64,000 nucleotides of DNA from Trichoplax adhaerens (Eukaryota; Placozoa; Uniplacotomia; Trichoplacea; Trichoplacidae): NCBI RefSeq assembly GCF_000150275.1, contig NW_002060976.1:7281-71280 (forward strand), written 5' to 3'. The translations under genes and the position numbers were made by a program. The notes beneath the pieces are model-generated. The model searched no databases and had not been told where the DNA came from. It saw nothing but the letters and a program-made list of their open reading frames with translations. Positions 38,891 through 50,158 of the stretch are shown in pieces. The stretch's first letter is position 1, and each line of letters opens with the position of its first letter.

Positions 38891-39480
38891 GGCTACCAAA
38901 TGTCCAATTGGCGACTGTTTTCACTTTATGGACTGCTGGACTCTGAAACTCCTTTGGACGGACAGACATTTGGCTTACTTTGGTCAATAAATTGTGCCCA
39001 ACATTTCACTACGACAGTACTTTAGTAAGGAGACAGTCGATTCGGAATGGACTGATTTTTTCTAAATTAACAGTAAGTAATATTACAGTGCATTGCATTG
39101 CCTATACTAAGCTCTGCTTAGTAACAGTCAATTTAGATCATGAATGTTATTCAAATGAATACGAATGATTTAGAGAACAGATACGGAAGATCTCTACTGA
39201 GTAAAACTATTTTTCGATATTTTCGGCCTTATTTGATATGAAAAGTCCGTCCATCCGAGGAAAGTTTCAGGTCTAAGTATTTTTTCTAGTAGCCCATAAC
39301 TGTACTCAATGAACAATATACTGTTGGAAGATAGAGTAAAGTTGTATAGTAAGCATTAAAAGTAGCCTGTATCGCTTGCTCGATCAACCTTAGGGAAGGT
39401 TTATCTGTCTGTCTGTAATGTCCGTATCGTATTGCGTTTCGTTACCTTGTTGCATTTCAGCGACTTCAAGACTACAGTAC
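38891..39480. promoter_or_regulatory. Upstream region of NPRL3
   Basis: Start of the 1.54-kb divergent interval between NPRL3 (minus) and MAGOH (plus). It should contain the NPRL3 promoter. A short open frame at 38980-39168 on the plus strand has no recognisable content. No clear core-promoter motif was found. Confidence 0.4.
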
Positions 39481-40200
39481 CGTACAGTTAAAAGAAAATT
39501 CTCCGCATTGGTGTACAGTTACAGTAGCGTTCAGTACAGTATAGTACAGTAGTGCAAATGATCTACTGTACATTGTACTGTACTGTACTGAGTACAGTAC
39601 TGTACACTGTAAAGAATATACTGTAGCACTGTACTGTACTGTACTGTACGCTATACAGAGGACTGTATAATAACAGTGCTGTCGATGCTTTCAGTGCTAT
39701 AGTATCCAGGAGAATGACCAGGAAAATGCGAAAGCTGTACAGTACAGTACTGTATAACAGTACAGTATACTGTACTGCAAATGATCTACAGTACATTGTA
39801 CAGTACAGTATAAACAGCAGTACTGTACTGTACAATATATTTACAGAGGACAGTACAGTATAACAGTGCTGTCGACGCTTTCAGTGCTATAGTATCCAGG
39901 AGAATGACCAGGAAAAAGCGAAAGCTGTAACCTTTTTCTACTGGACACAGTCTTGTCATGGTCTTGTCCTGTACAGAATATAGTATGACAGTAGACACTT
40001 TCACTGCTACCGTATACAGTATAGGAGAATGAACAGGAAAATGCAAAACCATGTCCTCTTTCTACCGTATTGTACTGGACTAGTCTTGTCGTGGTCTTGT
40101 CCTGTACAGATTATACTATAACAGTAGACGCTTTCACTGCTTCAGTACAGTATACAGTTCAGTATAGGAGAATGACCTAACCTGTGACCTGTTCTACTCA
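39480..40200. repeat. TACTG/CAGTA-rich imperfect tandem repeats upstream of MAGOH
   Basis: Long runs of the pentamer TACTG and its complement (such as tgtactgtactgtactg) alternate with a repeated unit. The core gctttcagtgctatagtatc recurs at about 39690 and 39878, and diverged forms (actttcactgctaccgtata, gctttcactgcttcagtaca) recur at about 39995 and 40130. The larger repeat distance is about 188 bases, then about 120. It lies between the NPRL3 and MAGOH starts. Confidence 0.75.
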
Positions 40201-40430
40201 ACTACTGCTGGCCACTGAAGAGGAAAACACCCACTTCTACAGTACCGTTTAAGATACCTTATCCTTCATCGTACTGGGTACAGTATTGGCTGATTTGTCT
40301 ACAGTCTTTACACTGTGCAGGATTGTACTGTACACGGTAAGAAGAAAAGCAGCGATACTTTGCTGGCTGAAGTTTGTCGCGTGTGAGACTGTAGTGTGGA
40401 CCTTTCTACCACTAGTACTGGCTGACAAAG

Positions 40431-40868
40431 ATGGCGGACTTTTATCTTCGATATTATGTAGGCCATAAAGGGAAATTTGGCCATGAATTTCTTGAATTCG
40501 AATTTAGACCCAATGGACTGCTACGCTATGCCAACAATTCTAATTATAAGAATGATACGATGATTCGTAAGGAAGTGTTTAGTCATCGCTCGGTGATGGA
40601 CGAGTTGAAACGGATCGTGGAAGATAGCGAAGTCTTGCGCGAAGATGATTCCCTATGGCCGCCACCAGATCGTATTGGACGTCAAGAATTAGAAATTGTC
40701 AGTGGTGATGATCATATATGCTTTACAACCAGCAAAATTGGTTCACTCATTGATGTAAATAACTGCAAAGATCCTGATGGCTTACGCGGCTTTTACTATT
40801 TGGTTCAAGATCTCAAGTGTTTAGTCTTTTCACTCATTGGCCTTCACTTCAAAATTAAACCCATCTAA
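40431..40868 (+). CDS. MAGOH: Mago nashi homologue, exon-junction-complex core protein
   Basis: MAGOH pairs with RBM8A/Y14 in the exon junction complex deposited on spliced mRNA in the nucleus, and inhibits eIF4A3 ATPase release. The 145-residue frame is colinear with the family over its whole length: start [20 protein letters not shown], then [20 protein letters not shown], the helical [26 protein letters not shown] and the end [11 protein letters not shown]. No residue or segment appears lost. The ATG lies in AAGATGGCGG, a good initiation context. It has no introns, unlike the multi-exon neighbours, and an upstream interval made of repeats. Divergent from NPRL3. Confidence 0.97.
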   Translation: MADFYLRYYVGHKGKFGHEFLEFEFRPNGLLRYANNSNYKNDTMIRKEVFSHRSVMDELKRIVEDSEVLREDDSLWPPPDRIGRQELEIVSGDDHICFTTSKIGSLIDVNNCKDPDGLRGFYYLVQDLKCLVFSLIGLHFKIKPI

Positions 40869-41830
40869 TTTGCATCCATTGCCTGTAGTACGACTTTTTC
40901 TAACTATCTTATCTTATCGTTTCCTTTCACTTTTACATAGTCCTATTGTTTGCTAAAAGAGTAAATACCTGTTAAGGATGCCATTGGCGTTATTCATTTT
41001 AGATACAAGATGTGCACATTTCAACGCTACAAAAAGCTTGTACTCTTTCACCTCATCGTGCTGACTCGACATGAATGATTGATGCTGTACATTGCAAGAG
41101 TACATCGTCATCATGATACTCTACTATGCAGTAATGCTGATGGCTTACCTTTAGATAGCGACTGATTACTCATGTTTGTACATCCACTGTATTTAAATGG
41201 ATAGTTGTAACGATAGACTTGAGAGGTAACTCACTCAAGTCACTTTTATAATGTAACCATGTTGATGGCTTCTGCCTCTTCCGTTGTCATGGTAGATGCT
41301 TATTCTATGTATAAAACGGATCGTTCCAACGTTCTACCAGTTATCTAATGTTTTCATTCCAAGTCAACTTATTAAAGGTTTCCGTTCTACAGTTGTGGTG
41401 TTGTTTACTGTCAATAGGATGTTTTGGACGCTTGCAAATAATTGTAATTTAATAACATGACTTACTCTCATTTCAAAGCTAAAAGATGAATAAGAGAACA
41501 GCCATAGCAGATACTAAATGGAGTACACACTATAGAGACTATACAGTATGTAGTATGCCATATCTTCTTACCTTTTTTCCCAGTTGGATGTTGTTGTCAG
41601 ATTCTGTATTTTTCTAGCTATTTTGATAGCAAAAGAATGCGATATGCTTTACAATGATGCTCTGTAGTGTCTGTCTTTACTGCCATGTAATTATCATGCA
41701 CGTTCGTTTAGATGGCTTTCGATATCTTTTACCATTATCATCAGCTAAGAAATTGAAAGTCAGTACAAGTAGTATTTTGACCTATTTTTGGGGATAAGGA
41801 TCCCTTTGCAAGATTTCGATATTGTTGGTC
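40869..41830. other. MAGOH 3' flank, no gene seen
   Basis: The presumed MAGOH 3' UTR followed by AT-rich spacer. No AATAAA was noticed close to the stop; aagagtaaatac near 40957 could be a weak poly(A) signal. Confidence 0.45.
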
Positions 41831-41839
41831 GATGGGTTT

Positions 41840-41955
41840 AAAATGAACTTACTGCAGTAGTAGTATTGAATGCTTGTGTTCAAAACTTTGGGGCCACTGT
41901 GGCAATTGCTTCCTGTAAACTTTTCATCGATTTCAAGTTGCCAAACCTGACTGCA
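41840..41955 (-). other. Possible exon of an unrecognised minus-strand gene
   Basis: After an acceptor-like gtgcagtcag, one minus-strand frame reads RFGNLKSMKSLQEAIATVAP followed by KF and a stop. It looks like the C-terminus of a helical protein. A second frame of the same stretch is open and ends at a GTAAGT donor. A further donor-bounded piece (FLAIVLLTNGTALVHRVDVK then GTAAGA) lies on the same strand at about 44990-45050 and could belong to the same gene. I do not recognise the product, and the exon status is uncertain. Confidence 0.25.
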
Positions 41956-42199
41956 CAATATATCCAACTACGCACTCTACATAACGTACTACTGTATATG
42001 CCAAGGATTTACGCTAGGGATTGTTGGATCTATTCTCACAAGTCGCTAACTGACTTTTCAAATATGCTTCTAATCAAGCTTGGAGCGCCTAGACTTTATT
42101 GCAGTCTTTTTAACTCTAGCAATTTGCAATGACAAGAATATGAGCTATTACATACGGTGTACTAAAATACCCGTTAAATATGTAGTTGTAGTCTATCTT

Positions 42200-43450
42200 G
42201 CTAGGTAGACTATTCATTCTTGCAGCTTGATTTCACTCATAAGTACGGTAGAATACTCCATCAGATTCTATCAGCAGTCTGCCTTGCAAGTTATGACCGG
42301 CTAGTTTCAGTCGATACTCTAGAGCATCATGAAAGATTGGTACGCTAGTCACTATTGATTTTACTCACAAGTGAAATACTCCACGAGTGTACCATTAATC
42401 CAACGTGCAAATTAGAATTGGCTGCTATCAGCCAAGACTCCAATCATGAAAGACCGACCTATTGGCTGTTGCAACTTGATTTCACTCACATGTCTATAAG
42501 TAAATTACTTTCAGGGTGGCCGTCTACCAGTAGTCAATCTTGGAAGTAATGACCGGCTGCAAGGACTAATAAGAGAAAATTCCTTTTTCTAGTAGTTCTC
42601 GCCGGCTCATCAATGTCAAGACTGTATAGGTGTAGTTATGAAGAATGCCACGCTATTGACTTTAAAGACTTGTTATTACTCACAAGCGTAGTGTAAAATA
42701 CTCCAATCTACTCGTATGACTGCTATCAGTTAAAACTCTAATCATAAAAGCTGGTACACTAAGAACTGTGTAGTCACTGCATGCTATCCACTGCTATAAC
42801 TTTTACTTTACTCACAAGTGTCTATCAGCAGTCCATCTTGTAATAGTTAAGACTCTAAATTAAAGACTAATGCGTTATTAACAATATGACTTGATTTGAC
42901 TTACCGAGTAAAATACTCGCAACCATCAGCTTATCTAGTAAGCTATGACTGGCTGGTATCAGCCAAGGCTCTAAATTAAAAAATTGTAACGCCATCAACT
43001 GTTTAGTAACTGGAAGCTATCCTCTGTTGTAAATTCATTTCATTTACAACTAAACACGCCACCAGGGTCTTCTACTACTTGTCCAATGTTCATCTTGCCA
43101 GCGATGAATGTTTGGTATCGGTTAAAAACTGTAAATTAATTGAAAGACTGGTACATCGTGAACTATTTGGTGACCGTAAGCTGTCCCGTCATGACTCATG
43201 AGTGATTGGTATCAGCAAAGACTCTAAATAGATAAAACTAGTACGCTGTTAACTATCGAGTAACCCTGCAGTATTCACCGTTGCGACTTGATTTCACACA
43301 CAATTGCCACAAATAAAATATACCATCAGTATTTACCAGTGCAAGTAATAACCGACTGGTATCAGCCAATAGTCACAAAGAAAAGCCTGCTGTACCACTG
43401 TAAGAATTGTTCTAACTTTATTTCACTCACTTTATGGAGTGTAATATTTC
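42200..43450. repeat. Degenerate tandem repeat, about 130-bp units
   Basis: A composite unit (a tgatttcactcacaagtg block, then aaatactcca, then accggctggtatcagccaag, then actctaaat and a gtacgctattaact block) recurs about nine times. The tgatttcactcac block appears near 42228, 42357, 42478, 42666, 42807, 42891, 43024, 43290 and 43420. Copies have diverged and vary in length. No protein reading is conserved among them. It fills nearly all of the spacer. Confidence 0.7.
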
Positions 43451-43469
43451 ATTATCGCATTCTACTGTA

Positions 43470-44890
43470 GAATATAGAATAATATATATATATAAATATA
43501 ATAATAAACCACTATACTCAACAATACTCAATCATGATTATATACAAAATTTGACAGTAGACATAGAAACGCGATACTAACATAACCGTACTTTTCAAAT
43601 ATTCTCATCATGAAGAACAAGAAATACAACAAGTTAGGGTTAGTAGAGCTTGATAAAGTTACCAAGTCACGACATTTCCAGGTCATTTCAATTTCGCATA
43701 ATTGAATCATTCCTTAGTTGGTTATACAGTAACAAACTGAAATGTTAGTGTTGGCTACTGTTCGCTACATTGTTGCACAGATAAGACTTTCAAGACAACA
43801 TCTAGTTACACAGTTAGAAAATATCTTATAGAGACGTGATTTTCGTTAATATAAAAACCATTGACAGATGCGCGCATCATTCTATTGAAGTAGTCTATAT
43901 AAGTGTATATATATCTATATATATATATGTATATATATTATGGATATCTTAAATTGACGTACGTCTTAGCGATGATAGATAGGTTATATAATAAAATATC
44001 TGTTAAGAATTGTCATCCATGGATTACATATATGCTTTCATTGACCAACCGATGGACTCAATGCACAACCAAAGTGACACATTGTAATCTTACTCAAGAT
44101 AGCCTACTATTGAATTAAAAACATTTCCATTGCTTTGATTAGTAAATTAGACAGCCTGTTGCCAACGGGTGTTGAAGATAGAAATACCTTCGTTTTCATT
44201 CTATTCCATCTTCCAAAGTTGGAACAGATATGTAACATACAAGTCACGAAAGCTCAAGGCTGTAATGGATTATATAGCTAATATACGATCAAGATGTAGA
44301 AGTTGATGTCGGATAATCCGGTAGAAGTGTAGTTAATGCGACCGCAGACCAGGAATGATGACATGAAAGCCGGATAGCATGAAATGCCACACCATTCCTG
44401 TAGATTATTTTAAAACTGCAAGTTGATGCATAAAGCACAGTATCAGGAACAATCATGCCTCCTGTACAACTTCATTCTATTATGCAAATGTTTGAGGTCA
44501 AAGTGAACTTATAAAAAAAAGAGTAATGTACACTATACAGTATAAGGCATAAACGATTAGACGTTTTGTCGATTTGAAATATCAATCTGAATACCATCCT
44601 GTTCAATTCTGAATGTAACCGAGTTCGTTCCTATTGTACAGGTCTACCAAATTGGTCAATCGTGATAATAATCATCGTAATAATAATAAAGTACAGTATA
44701 TTAACAAAGACAGACCTATTTTTCTATGCTACTACTTCATTTTGTAAAATATCAATAAAAAAGATGTAATCGATTGAAGGTCTTGCAGGAAAGAAGCTTG
44801 CATAGAGTAGACCAAAATCAATCATAAGTAATGTTGGATTCTGTATATCCATACATGCTATTCTAAAGAGTGATGATCATCTCCTATCCA
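43470..44890. other. AT-rich spacer with TA microsatellites
   Basis: TA-rich runs lie at about 43478-43505 and 43900-43945. No convincing gene is present. A small inverted repeat (ccaggaatg ... cattcctg) flanks 44350-44400. Confidence 0.5.
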
Positions 44891-45113
44891 TCAACATGTC
44901 CATGTCAATGAAGTCATTGATTTTTCATGGTGTAGAAGCAATTCCAATGCTCCCCGTAGTCTTTTACAATCATTTTCTTACCTTGACATCCACACGATGT
45001 ACCAATGCCGTTCCATTGGTCAGTAAAACTATGGCAAGAAAGGGCTACGACTGGGATTATGAAGCTTACATGACCCAATAGACATGAAGATGGATTGTCG
45101 TTCTTGGTATTGG

Positions 45114-45653
45114 TTACAAAGCTACTGCTGTGAAGCTATTCCGATTGGGTTTAGCCATTTGTTTTCGATTTTTCTTCCGTGTCAATTCACATAACTGATG
45201 CATCCCTTCCTGAATGCCATTGCCATTTCGAGCACAAGTTGGTTGGACATGCCAAGGCCGATTGCTTGTCAATTCTTTCAAGGATAGCATTCTCGCTACG
45301 GTCATGGGTGATAACGCTCCAGGAATATCTTGCTTATTGGCTAAGATTAATATGGGTACATGTGCCATACCTGGACTTTTGCCAATGGCTAACAGTTCAT
45401 GCTTGGCTTCTTCCATTCTTAATTCATCAGAGCTATCCACAACAAAGACGATGCCATCACAGTCGCGTAGGTAGGATTTCCAAAGTGGTCGTTGTTTGTC
45501 ATTGCCACCAACATCCCAAATTTTCATTTTCTTTTTGCTGATGGTGACATTTTCAACATTAAAGCTGAGAGTCGGCTTTGTTTCGAAAAATTCGCCATAT
45601 TTTAAACGATATAAAATGGCCGTTTTGCCGGAGTTATCGAGTCCTAAAGACAT
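45114..45653 (-). CDS. Arl4-like small GTPase lacking the usual N-terminal helix
   Basis: An Arf-family G domain in one exon, as is usual for Arl4 genes. From the ATG at 45653 it reads MSLGLDNSGKTAILYRLKYG (P-loop GLDNSGKT), then switch II WDVGGNDKQRPLWKSYLRDC, GIVFVVDS, ANKQD and PTCA, and ends with a basic tail (RKKNRKQMAKPNR). The WKSY motif, VVDSSDELRMEEAK and the basic C-terminus point to Arl4 rather than Arf. Arl4 proteins recruit cytohesins to the plasma membrane. Two oddities: the glutamine after WDVGG is Asn, and the frame upstream of the ATG meets a stop four codons away, so the myristoylated N-terminal helix is missing unless an unseen exon supplies it. Membrane binding would then depend on the basic tail. 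Confidence 0.85.
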   Translation of the reverse strand: MSLGLDNSGKTAILYRLKYGEFFETKPTLSFNVENVTISKKKMKIWDVGGNDKQRPLWKSYLRDCDGIVFVVDSSDELRMEEAKHELLAIGKSPGMAHVPILILANKQDIPGALSPMTVARMLSLKELTSNRPWHVQPTCARNGNGIQEGMHQLCELTRKKNRKQMAKPNRNSFTAVAL

Positions 45654-46180
45654 CAATGATTATCCAGTTAGATATACGACAAGTGACAATGGGCATCGCA
45701 TCAATTGACAGTGCTGTACCACTCTCTCTCCTACGGTCAATGTCGGGCATGAGATTGAAATTTTCATTTGGAAACAGAGACGGTACATTATATTGTCGTT
45801 TATCGACAAAACTTTCTATCTACCTGCTTACAGATGTAACGACAAGAGGTTTGCATGGGTTTAAACTCGTATAACCGGCTGTAGAAAAAAAATCTAGTAC
45901 AAGTGTTGTAACAAGGCGATAATGGCTATGGATATTGCCAAGAGCATTTTTTCTTTTTTCAGCGACATTATTGCTCGACGAAAGCAATACTTTACCCTAG
46001 AATGTGGCAGTTGATTTTCAGCCTTTTGTATTATCTCTCGCATGGACTATTGAGTCATCCATGCCTGTAGCAAAAGAAGAAGAAAACTAGCTGCCTAAAA
46101 GGATAGTCAGGAAGCATACTATAGTGGAATACAACGTATAGCCTCCGCAGTTCCTGGTACCACCAAGAAGAGCAAAGAAT
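45654..46180. other. Spacer, no gene seen
   Basis: Presumed upstream region of the Arl4-like gene. Open frames on the plus strand here are antisense shadows or short chance frames. Confidence 0.45.
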
Positions 46181-46336
46181 TTATTTGCCATGGAGTGGTA
46201 CCCTCATTTTTCTGGCTAAACACTCATAGAATAAGGAGTTTCTCATAAAGTGACTCGATTGCTCTACAATCTCTTCTTGACTCATATCGATGAATAGCAA
46301 ATTTTGCTCAAGCCATTGATCTATTTCATGCCCACT
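46181..46336 (-). CDS. Probable C-terminal exon of an unrecognised gene
   Basis: After an acceptor (gatag), a 51-codon minus-strand frame reads GHEIDQWLEQNLLFIDMSQE, then EIVEQSSHFMRNSLFYECLA and RKMRVPLHGK, and a TAA stop at 46183-46181. The composition is typical of a helical protein end. I do not recognise the family. Upstream on the same strand, other protein-like pieces could belong to it: SATSWIKRLELLIP with a GTAAAG donor near 46750, a 65-codon frame at 46722-46525, and a first-exon candidate at 48531-48462. Confidence 0.4.
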   Translation of the reverse strand, partial: SGHEIDQWLEQNLLFIDMSQEEIVEQSSHFMRNSLFYECLARKMRVPLHGK

Positions 46337-48461
46337 ATCAAAGGGTTTATTAAAATTAAGTTAATTAAGATTCGAAAGTAATTCAAAGCATGCTGTAAGA
46401 AATAGACTAGACATGGAGAGTACTGTATTATACGAGGCGGACCTTCGACTGCAGCTAAAATTTTTTATTTAATACATTGATTACAATTAAGCCGTTAAAT
46501 TAACACAAAAGGAAAATAATAATGTCAGTCTTGTATGATTTTTACATAACTGTCAAGGTAATAACAAGAACTTGAATACAGTAACATATTTTCACTTGTT
46601 TTGGCTACTGTTAGCGGGAGGGAGGGTAAATGGGGAATGAGTATTTTATGTTCTATTCGTATCAGAGAAATGCCATGGAAAACAAAAGCTTCTTTCACAT
46701 CCTCTCTTACAGTAGAATCCATTCTTCCATTCCTTTACGGTATCAGCAGTTCAAGTCGCTTGATCCAGCTTGTAGCTGATGGCACTACTAAGGCATAAAG
46801 TTTGGCAGAATGAGCAGGATTGGTAGTGAATCTCGATCTATTTCCTTTTTCATTCCCTTCTAACTATCCTTTGAGCACTTGTGAAACGCTGATAAATCGG
46901 TAATCGTTTCGTTGAAAGCGATTGCAAGTACGCTTATAGGGGAAATCAAGCGAGACAAAACTGTTTTGCCAAAACATGTATCCACATTTCTTGACGGTCA
47001 AGCAATCCCGTACGTCAAAGAAAAAGGGCAAAAAAAGGCAACTTGTAGTAAATTGCTATCCGTAGTGGACTACGGTAGTGATTCTCATGATTGAGATTTG
47101 AGAATACCCTCTTTGTCCATCGCCACTAAAGTGATCGATGAGTCGATAATATTAATCGCTATAGAGTAATTGAAATTATCCGCGCTTTAACGCAATCCCT
47201 CCCCATTTATTGACAACTTTTTCCCTATATTGATATAAAATAATATTACCTTGTTTGACTATAAATCCATGCCTATTCTAAGATGGTTTTGATCGGTTGG
47301 CTCTCGATTCTACATACGCGTATCAACTATACACAACCATAAAAGACTAGGGTTCAATATCCAGGCTATTCAAGTCCAGTTTGACCAAAACATAAAGCGA
47401 TTGCTGTACAAAATAAATTTGTATTTCCTTGCCACTGGAGAAGTGATGATTACATGATTCTATTCAGGGCAATAATGATTTTTTTGCTCTTTGGATCGTG
47501 TCCAACCTATAATTTAATGATAGTCTAGGGTAATTTCGCATGCCCTTTAACTACTTTCAGTCTTTTTAATCCATTTCCTACATACTTTATGACTCTTGTC
47601 ATCTATGCTCCAAATGTATCAATGTACTGTCATGGTGCTGTATACGTGTACTCGTTTGAACAGTAACAAACTTCTTGAATACTACGCCGTGGAGAACATT
47701 ACAACTTTTCTTCCAAAATGGAAAATAAATGGGGGAGAGTAAGGTACATTTGTTCTCAAGTAGGAGAGGAGAGGTGGGAAGTTTGGCGATTCTTTGCTCT
47801 TTAAATTTGTTTTTCTCCAAGATAAACTACTGTCCATTTTTGGGCCATGAATCCACGGCAATGTTATTACCGGCGCATCGCTATAGAACGCCGGTATGTC
47901 CCATAGAAATGTTGATCCATTTCCTTCGCCTCCATCATCAGTTACTCAACAGACATCAAGTTTATTGATGTCCTCGACACACAGTTTGAATCAAATTCAT
48001 GTTGTCAAGCGTTGGTTACTCACCCTCCATTTCTTCGTCCATCGACTACAATCGATTAACTGAAGGAAAAATGCAATACTAGCCTAGTCCACTTTGACCC
48101 TATCGGCCATTGCTGTGCATGGGCACCAGGGCCCATAGAAAGAATCTATCGTGATCCAAAAATGGGGTCAAGATCGGATCGGCTCTTTCCCTTTTAACAA
48201 GGAAAAAGAATGAAGGAAACAATCTGTCTGCCTCTAGCAAGGAAAGAATTGGGTCAAGGAGAAGAAGATGCAATCGGCATTTCTATCGATGTTGACAGTC
48301 GTGTTGACTCCATGTTGTCATCAAGATGTTAACATCAACATTTGAAAATGCGATGGCTCTACCCCTTTGCGATCAAACCGTCTCGACTAGCGTAGAACAA
48401 GTGAAAAAAAACAATAAAAAATATTCATCCTATAACAAGAATGATGGTTTGTTTTCCTTAC
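46337..48461. other. Possible intronic interval of an unrecognised minus-strand gene
   Basis: Several protein-like short frames exist (minus 46722-46525; plus 46912-47094; minus about 47935-47870, with donor GTAATA). None has clear splice partners or homology, so no model is offered. Confidence 0.25.
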
Positions 48462-48531
48462 CAATTATAACGATATGGGCAGGCTTTCCAGGCAAAATAG
48501 CCGTGAATCTTCCATTACCTCCCGACGACAT
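48462..48531 (-). CDS. Probable first coding exon of an unrecognised gene
   Basis: ATG at 48531 starts MSSGGNGRFTAILPGKPAHI then VIIG, followed at once by a good donor (GTAAGG). The base composition is richer in GC than the flanks. It may be the 5' end of the gene whose last exon is at 46336-46181. The joining exons are not resolved, and the product is not recognised. Confidence 0.35.
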
Positions 48532-48980
48532 ACAAGAAAGGTAGCTTCCCATGTTGTCCTCATTTCTTGCTCGCCAACCCTGCCTACGTGTGACTAGTCC
48601 CTTACTATTTTCTCAACTGCTTCGTCTTGCTTTCCACACCGTTAATAGCACCACCACGGGCAGAGAATATCAATGAATTGCTTGCTTCAAGGCCAATGGT
48701 GATAGAATCTGATCTATTTACTTAACTAGCAAAGGTGATGAAAATAATCTTCCAATGCTAGGCGATGATCAGCGCAACCTTGTCCACCTCTAGTCCTCAA
48801 TCGTCGGCGAGCGACTACGCCTGCTGTATCATTAAGTATGACTCATGAGTACTGAATGGCCGTCCGTCCTGTCCACAGCCTACCGTAGTGCACAGAATCG
48901 CTTGCTAAACGGTACTGTACACTGTAGTCGTGATGTACTGTACTGCACTATTGGACCACTAGTCCACTACACTCTATGGA

Positions 48981-50158
48981 GATTTCATTTTTCTTGTTTT
49001 TGTCGTCCATGACCAGGCCGGCCATTAGCATGGACTACTCAAGCAGTAAACTGCTGAAAAATACATTATCATTTCGGACAAGAAGTCCCTAGGGTGGTCG
49101 ATGGTGGGGATTTGCAAACAGCCCAAGTGAAAATTTGAGACTGGAGCGACTAAGTCGGTTGGTAGACTATGCTCAATGAAGATTTTCTTCTGCTTTTTGT
49201 CGTCTATGACCAGGCCGGCCATTAGCATGGACTACTCAAGCAGTAAACTGCTGAAAAATACATTATCATTTCGGACAAGAAGTCCTTAGGGTGGTCGATG
49301 GTGGGGATTTGCAAACAGCCCAAGTGAAAATTTGAGACTGGAGCGACTAAGTCGGTTGGTAGACTATGCTCAATGAAGATTTTCTTCTGCTTTTTGTCGT
49401 CTATGACCAGGCCGGCCATTAGCATGGACTACTCAAGCAGTAAACTGCTGAAAAATACATTATCATTTCGGACAAGAAGTCCTTAGGGTGGTCGATGGTG
49501 GGGATTTGCAAACAGCCCAAGTGAAAATTTGAGACTGGAGCGACTAAGTCGGTTGGTAGACTATGCTCAATGAAGATTTTCTTCTGCTTTTTGTCGTCTA
49601 TGACCAGGCCGGCCATTAGCATGGACTACTCAAGCAGTAAACTGCTGAAAAATACATTATCATTTCGGACAAGAAGTCCTTAGGGTGGTCGATGGTGGGG
49701 ATTTGCAAACAGCCCAAGTGAAAATTTGAGACTGGAGCGACTAAGTCGGTTGGTAGACTATGCTCAATGAAGATTTTCTTCTGCTTTTTGTCGTCTATGA
49801 CCAGGCCGGCCATTAGCATGGACTACTCAAGCAGTAAACTGCTGAAAAATACATTATCATTTCGGACAAGAAGCCCCTAGGGTGGTCGATGGTGGGGATT
49901 TGCAAACAGCCCAAGTGAAAATTTGAGACTGGAGCGACTAAGTCGCGTTGGTAGACTATGCTCAATGAAGATTTTCTTCTGCTTTTTGTCGTCTATGACC
50001 AGGCCGGCCATTAGCATGGACTACTCAAGCAGTAAACTGCCGAAAAATACTGTACACTATCATATCTGACAATAAGCCCCTAGGGTGATCTATAGTGGGG
50101 ATTTGCAAACAACACAAGTGAAAATTTGGGACTAGAGCGACCAAGTGCGTTGGTAAAA
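48981..50158. repeat. 197-bp tandem satellite, six copies
   Basis: The marker ccaggccggccattagc occurs at 49013, 49210, 49407, 49604, 49801 and 49999, giving a period of 197, 197, 197, 197 and 198. The inner copies are almost identical, while the first and last are more diverged, as expected when unequal exchange homogenises the middle. Each unit contains an open frame of 67 codons on the minus strand, but 197 is not a multiple of three, so the frames do not join. They are a by-product of the repeat and not a gene. Confidence 0.95.

Noticed and set aside
39563-40052. Minus-strand frames of 88-90 codons rich in Tyr, Thr, Val and Leu
   Set aside because: They translate the TACTG repeats (repeating TVLYS); low-complexity artefacts.
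45179-45708. Plus-strand open frames opposite the Arl4-like gene
   Set aside because: Antisense shadows of a well-conserved GTPase.
47340-47370. A ggttcaatatcc sequence like a tRNA B box
   Set aside because: No A box at the right distance and no cloverleaf could be drawn. No tRNA was found elsewhere, though a covariance-model scan was not possible.
49025-49819. Four successive 67-codon open frames with the same protein
   Set aside because: They are generated by the 197-bp satellite; the period is not a multiple of three, there is no codon-level conservation apart from DNA identity, and no gene context.
48981-50158. Possible CRISPR array
   Set aside because: Whole 197-bp units are identical with no repeat/spacer alternation, and the genome is eukaryotic.
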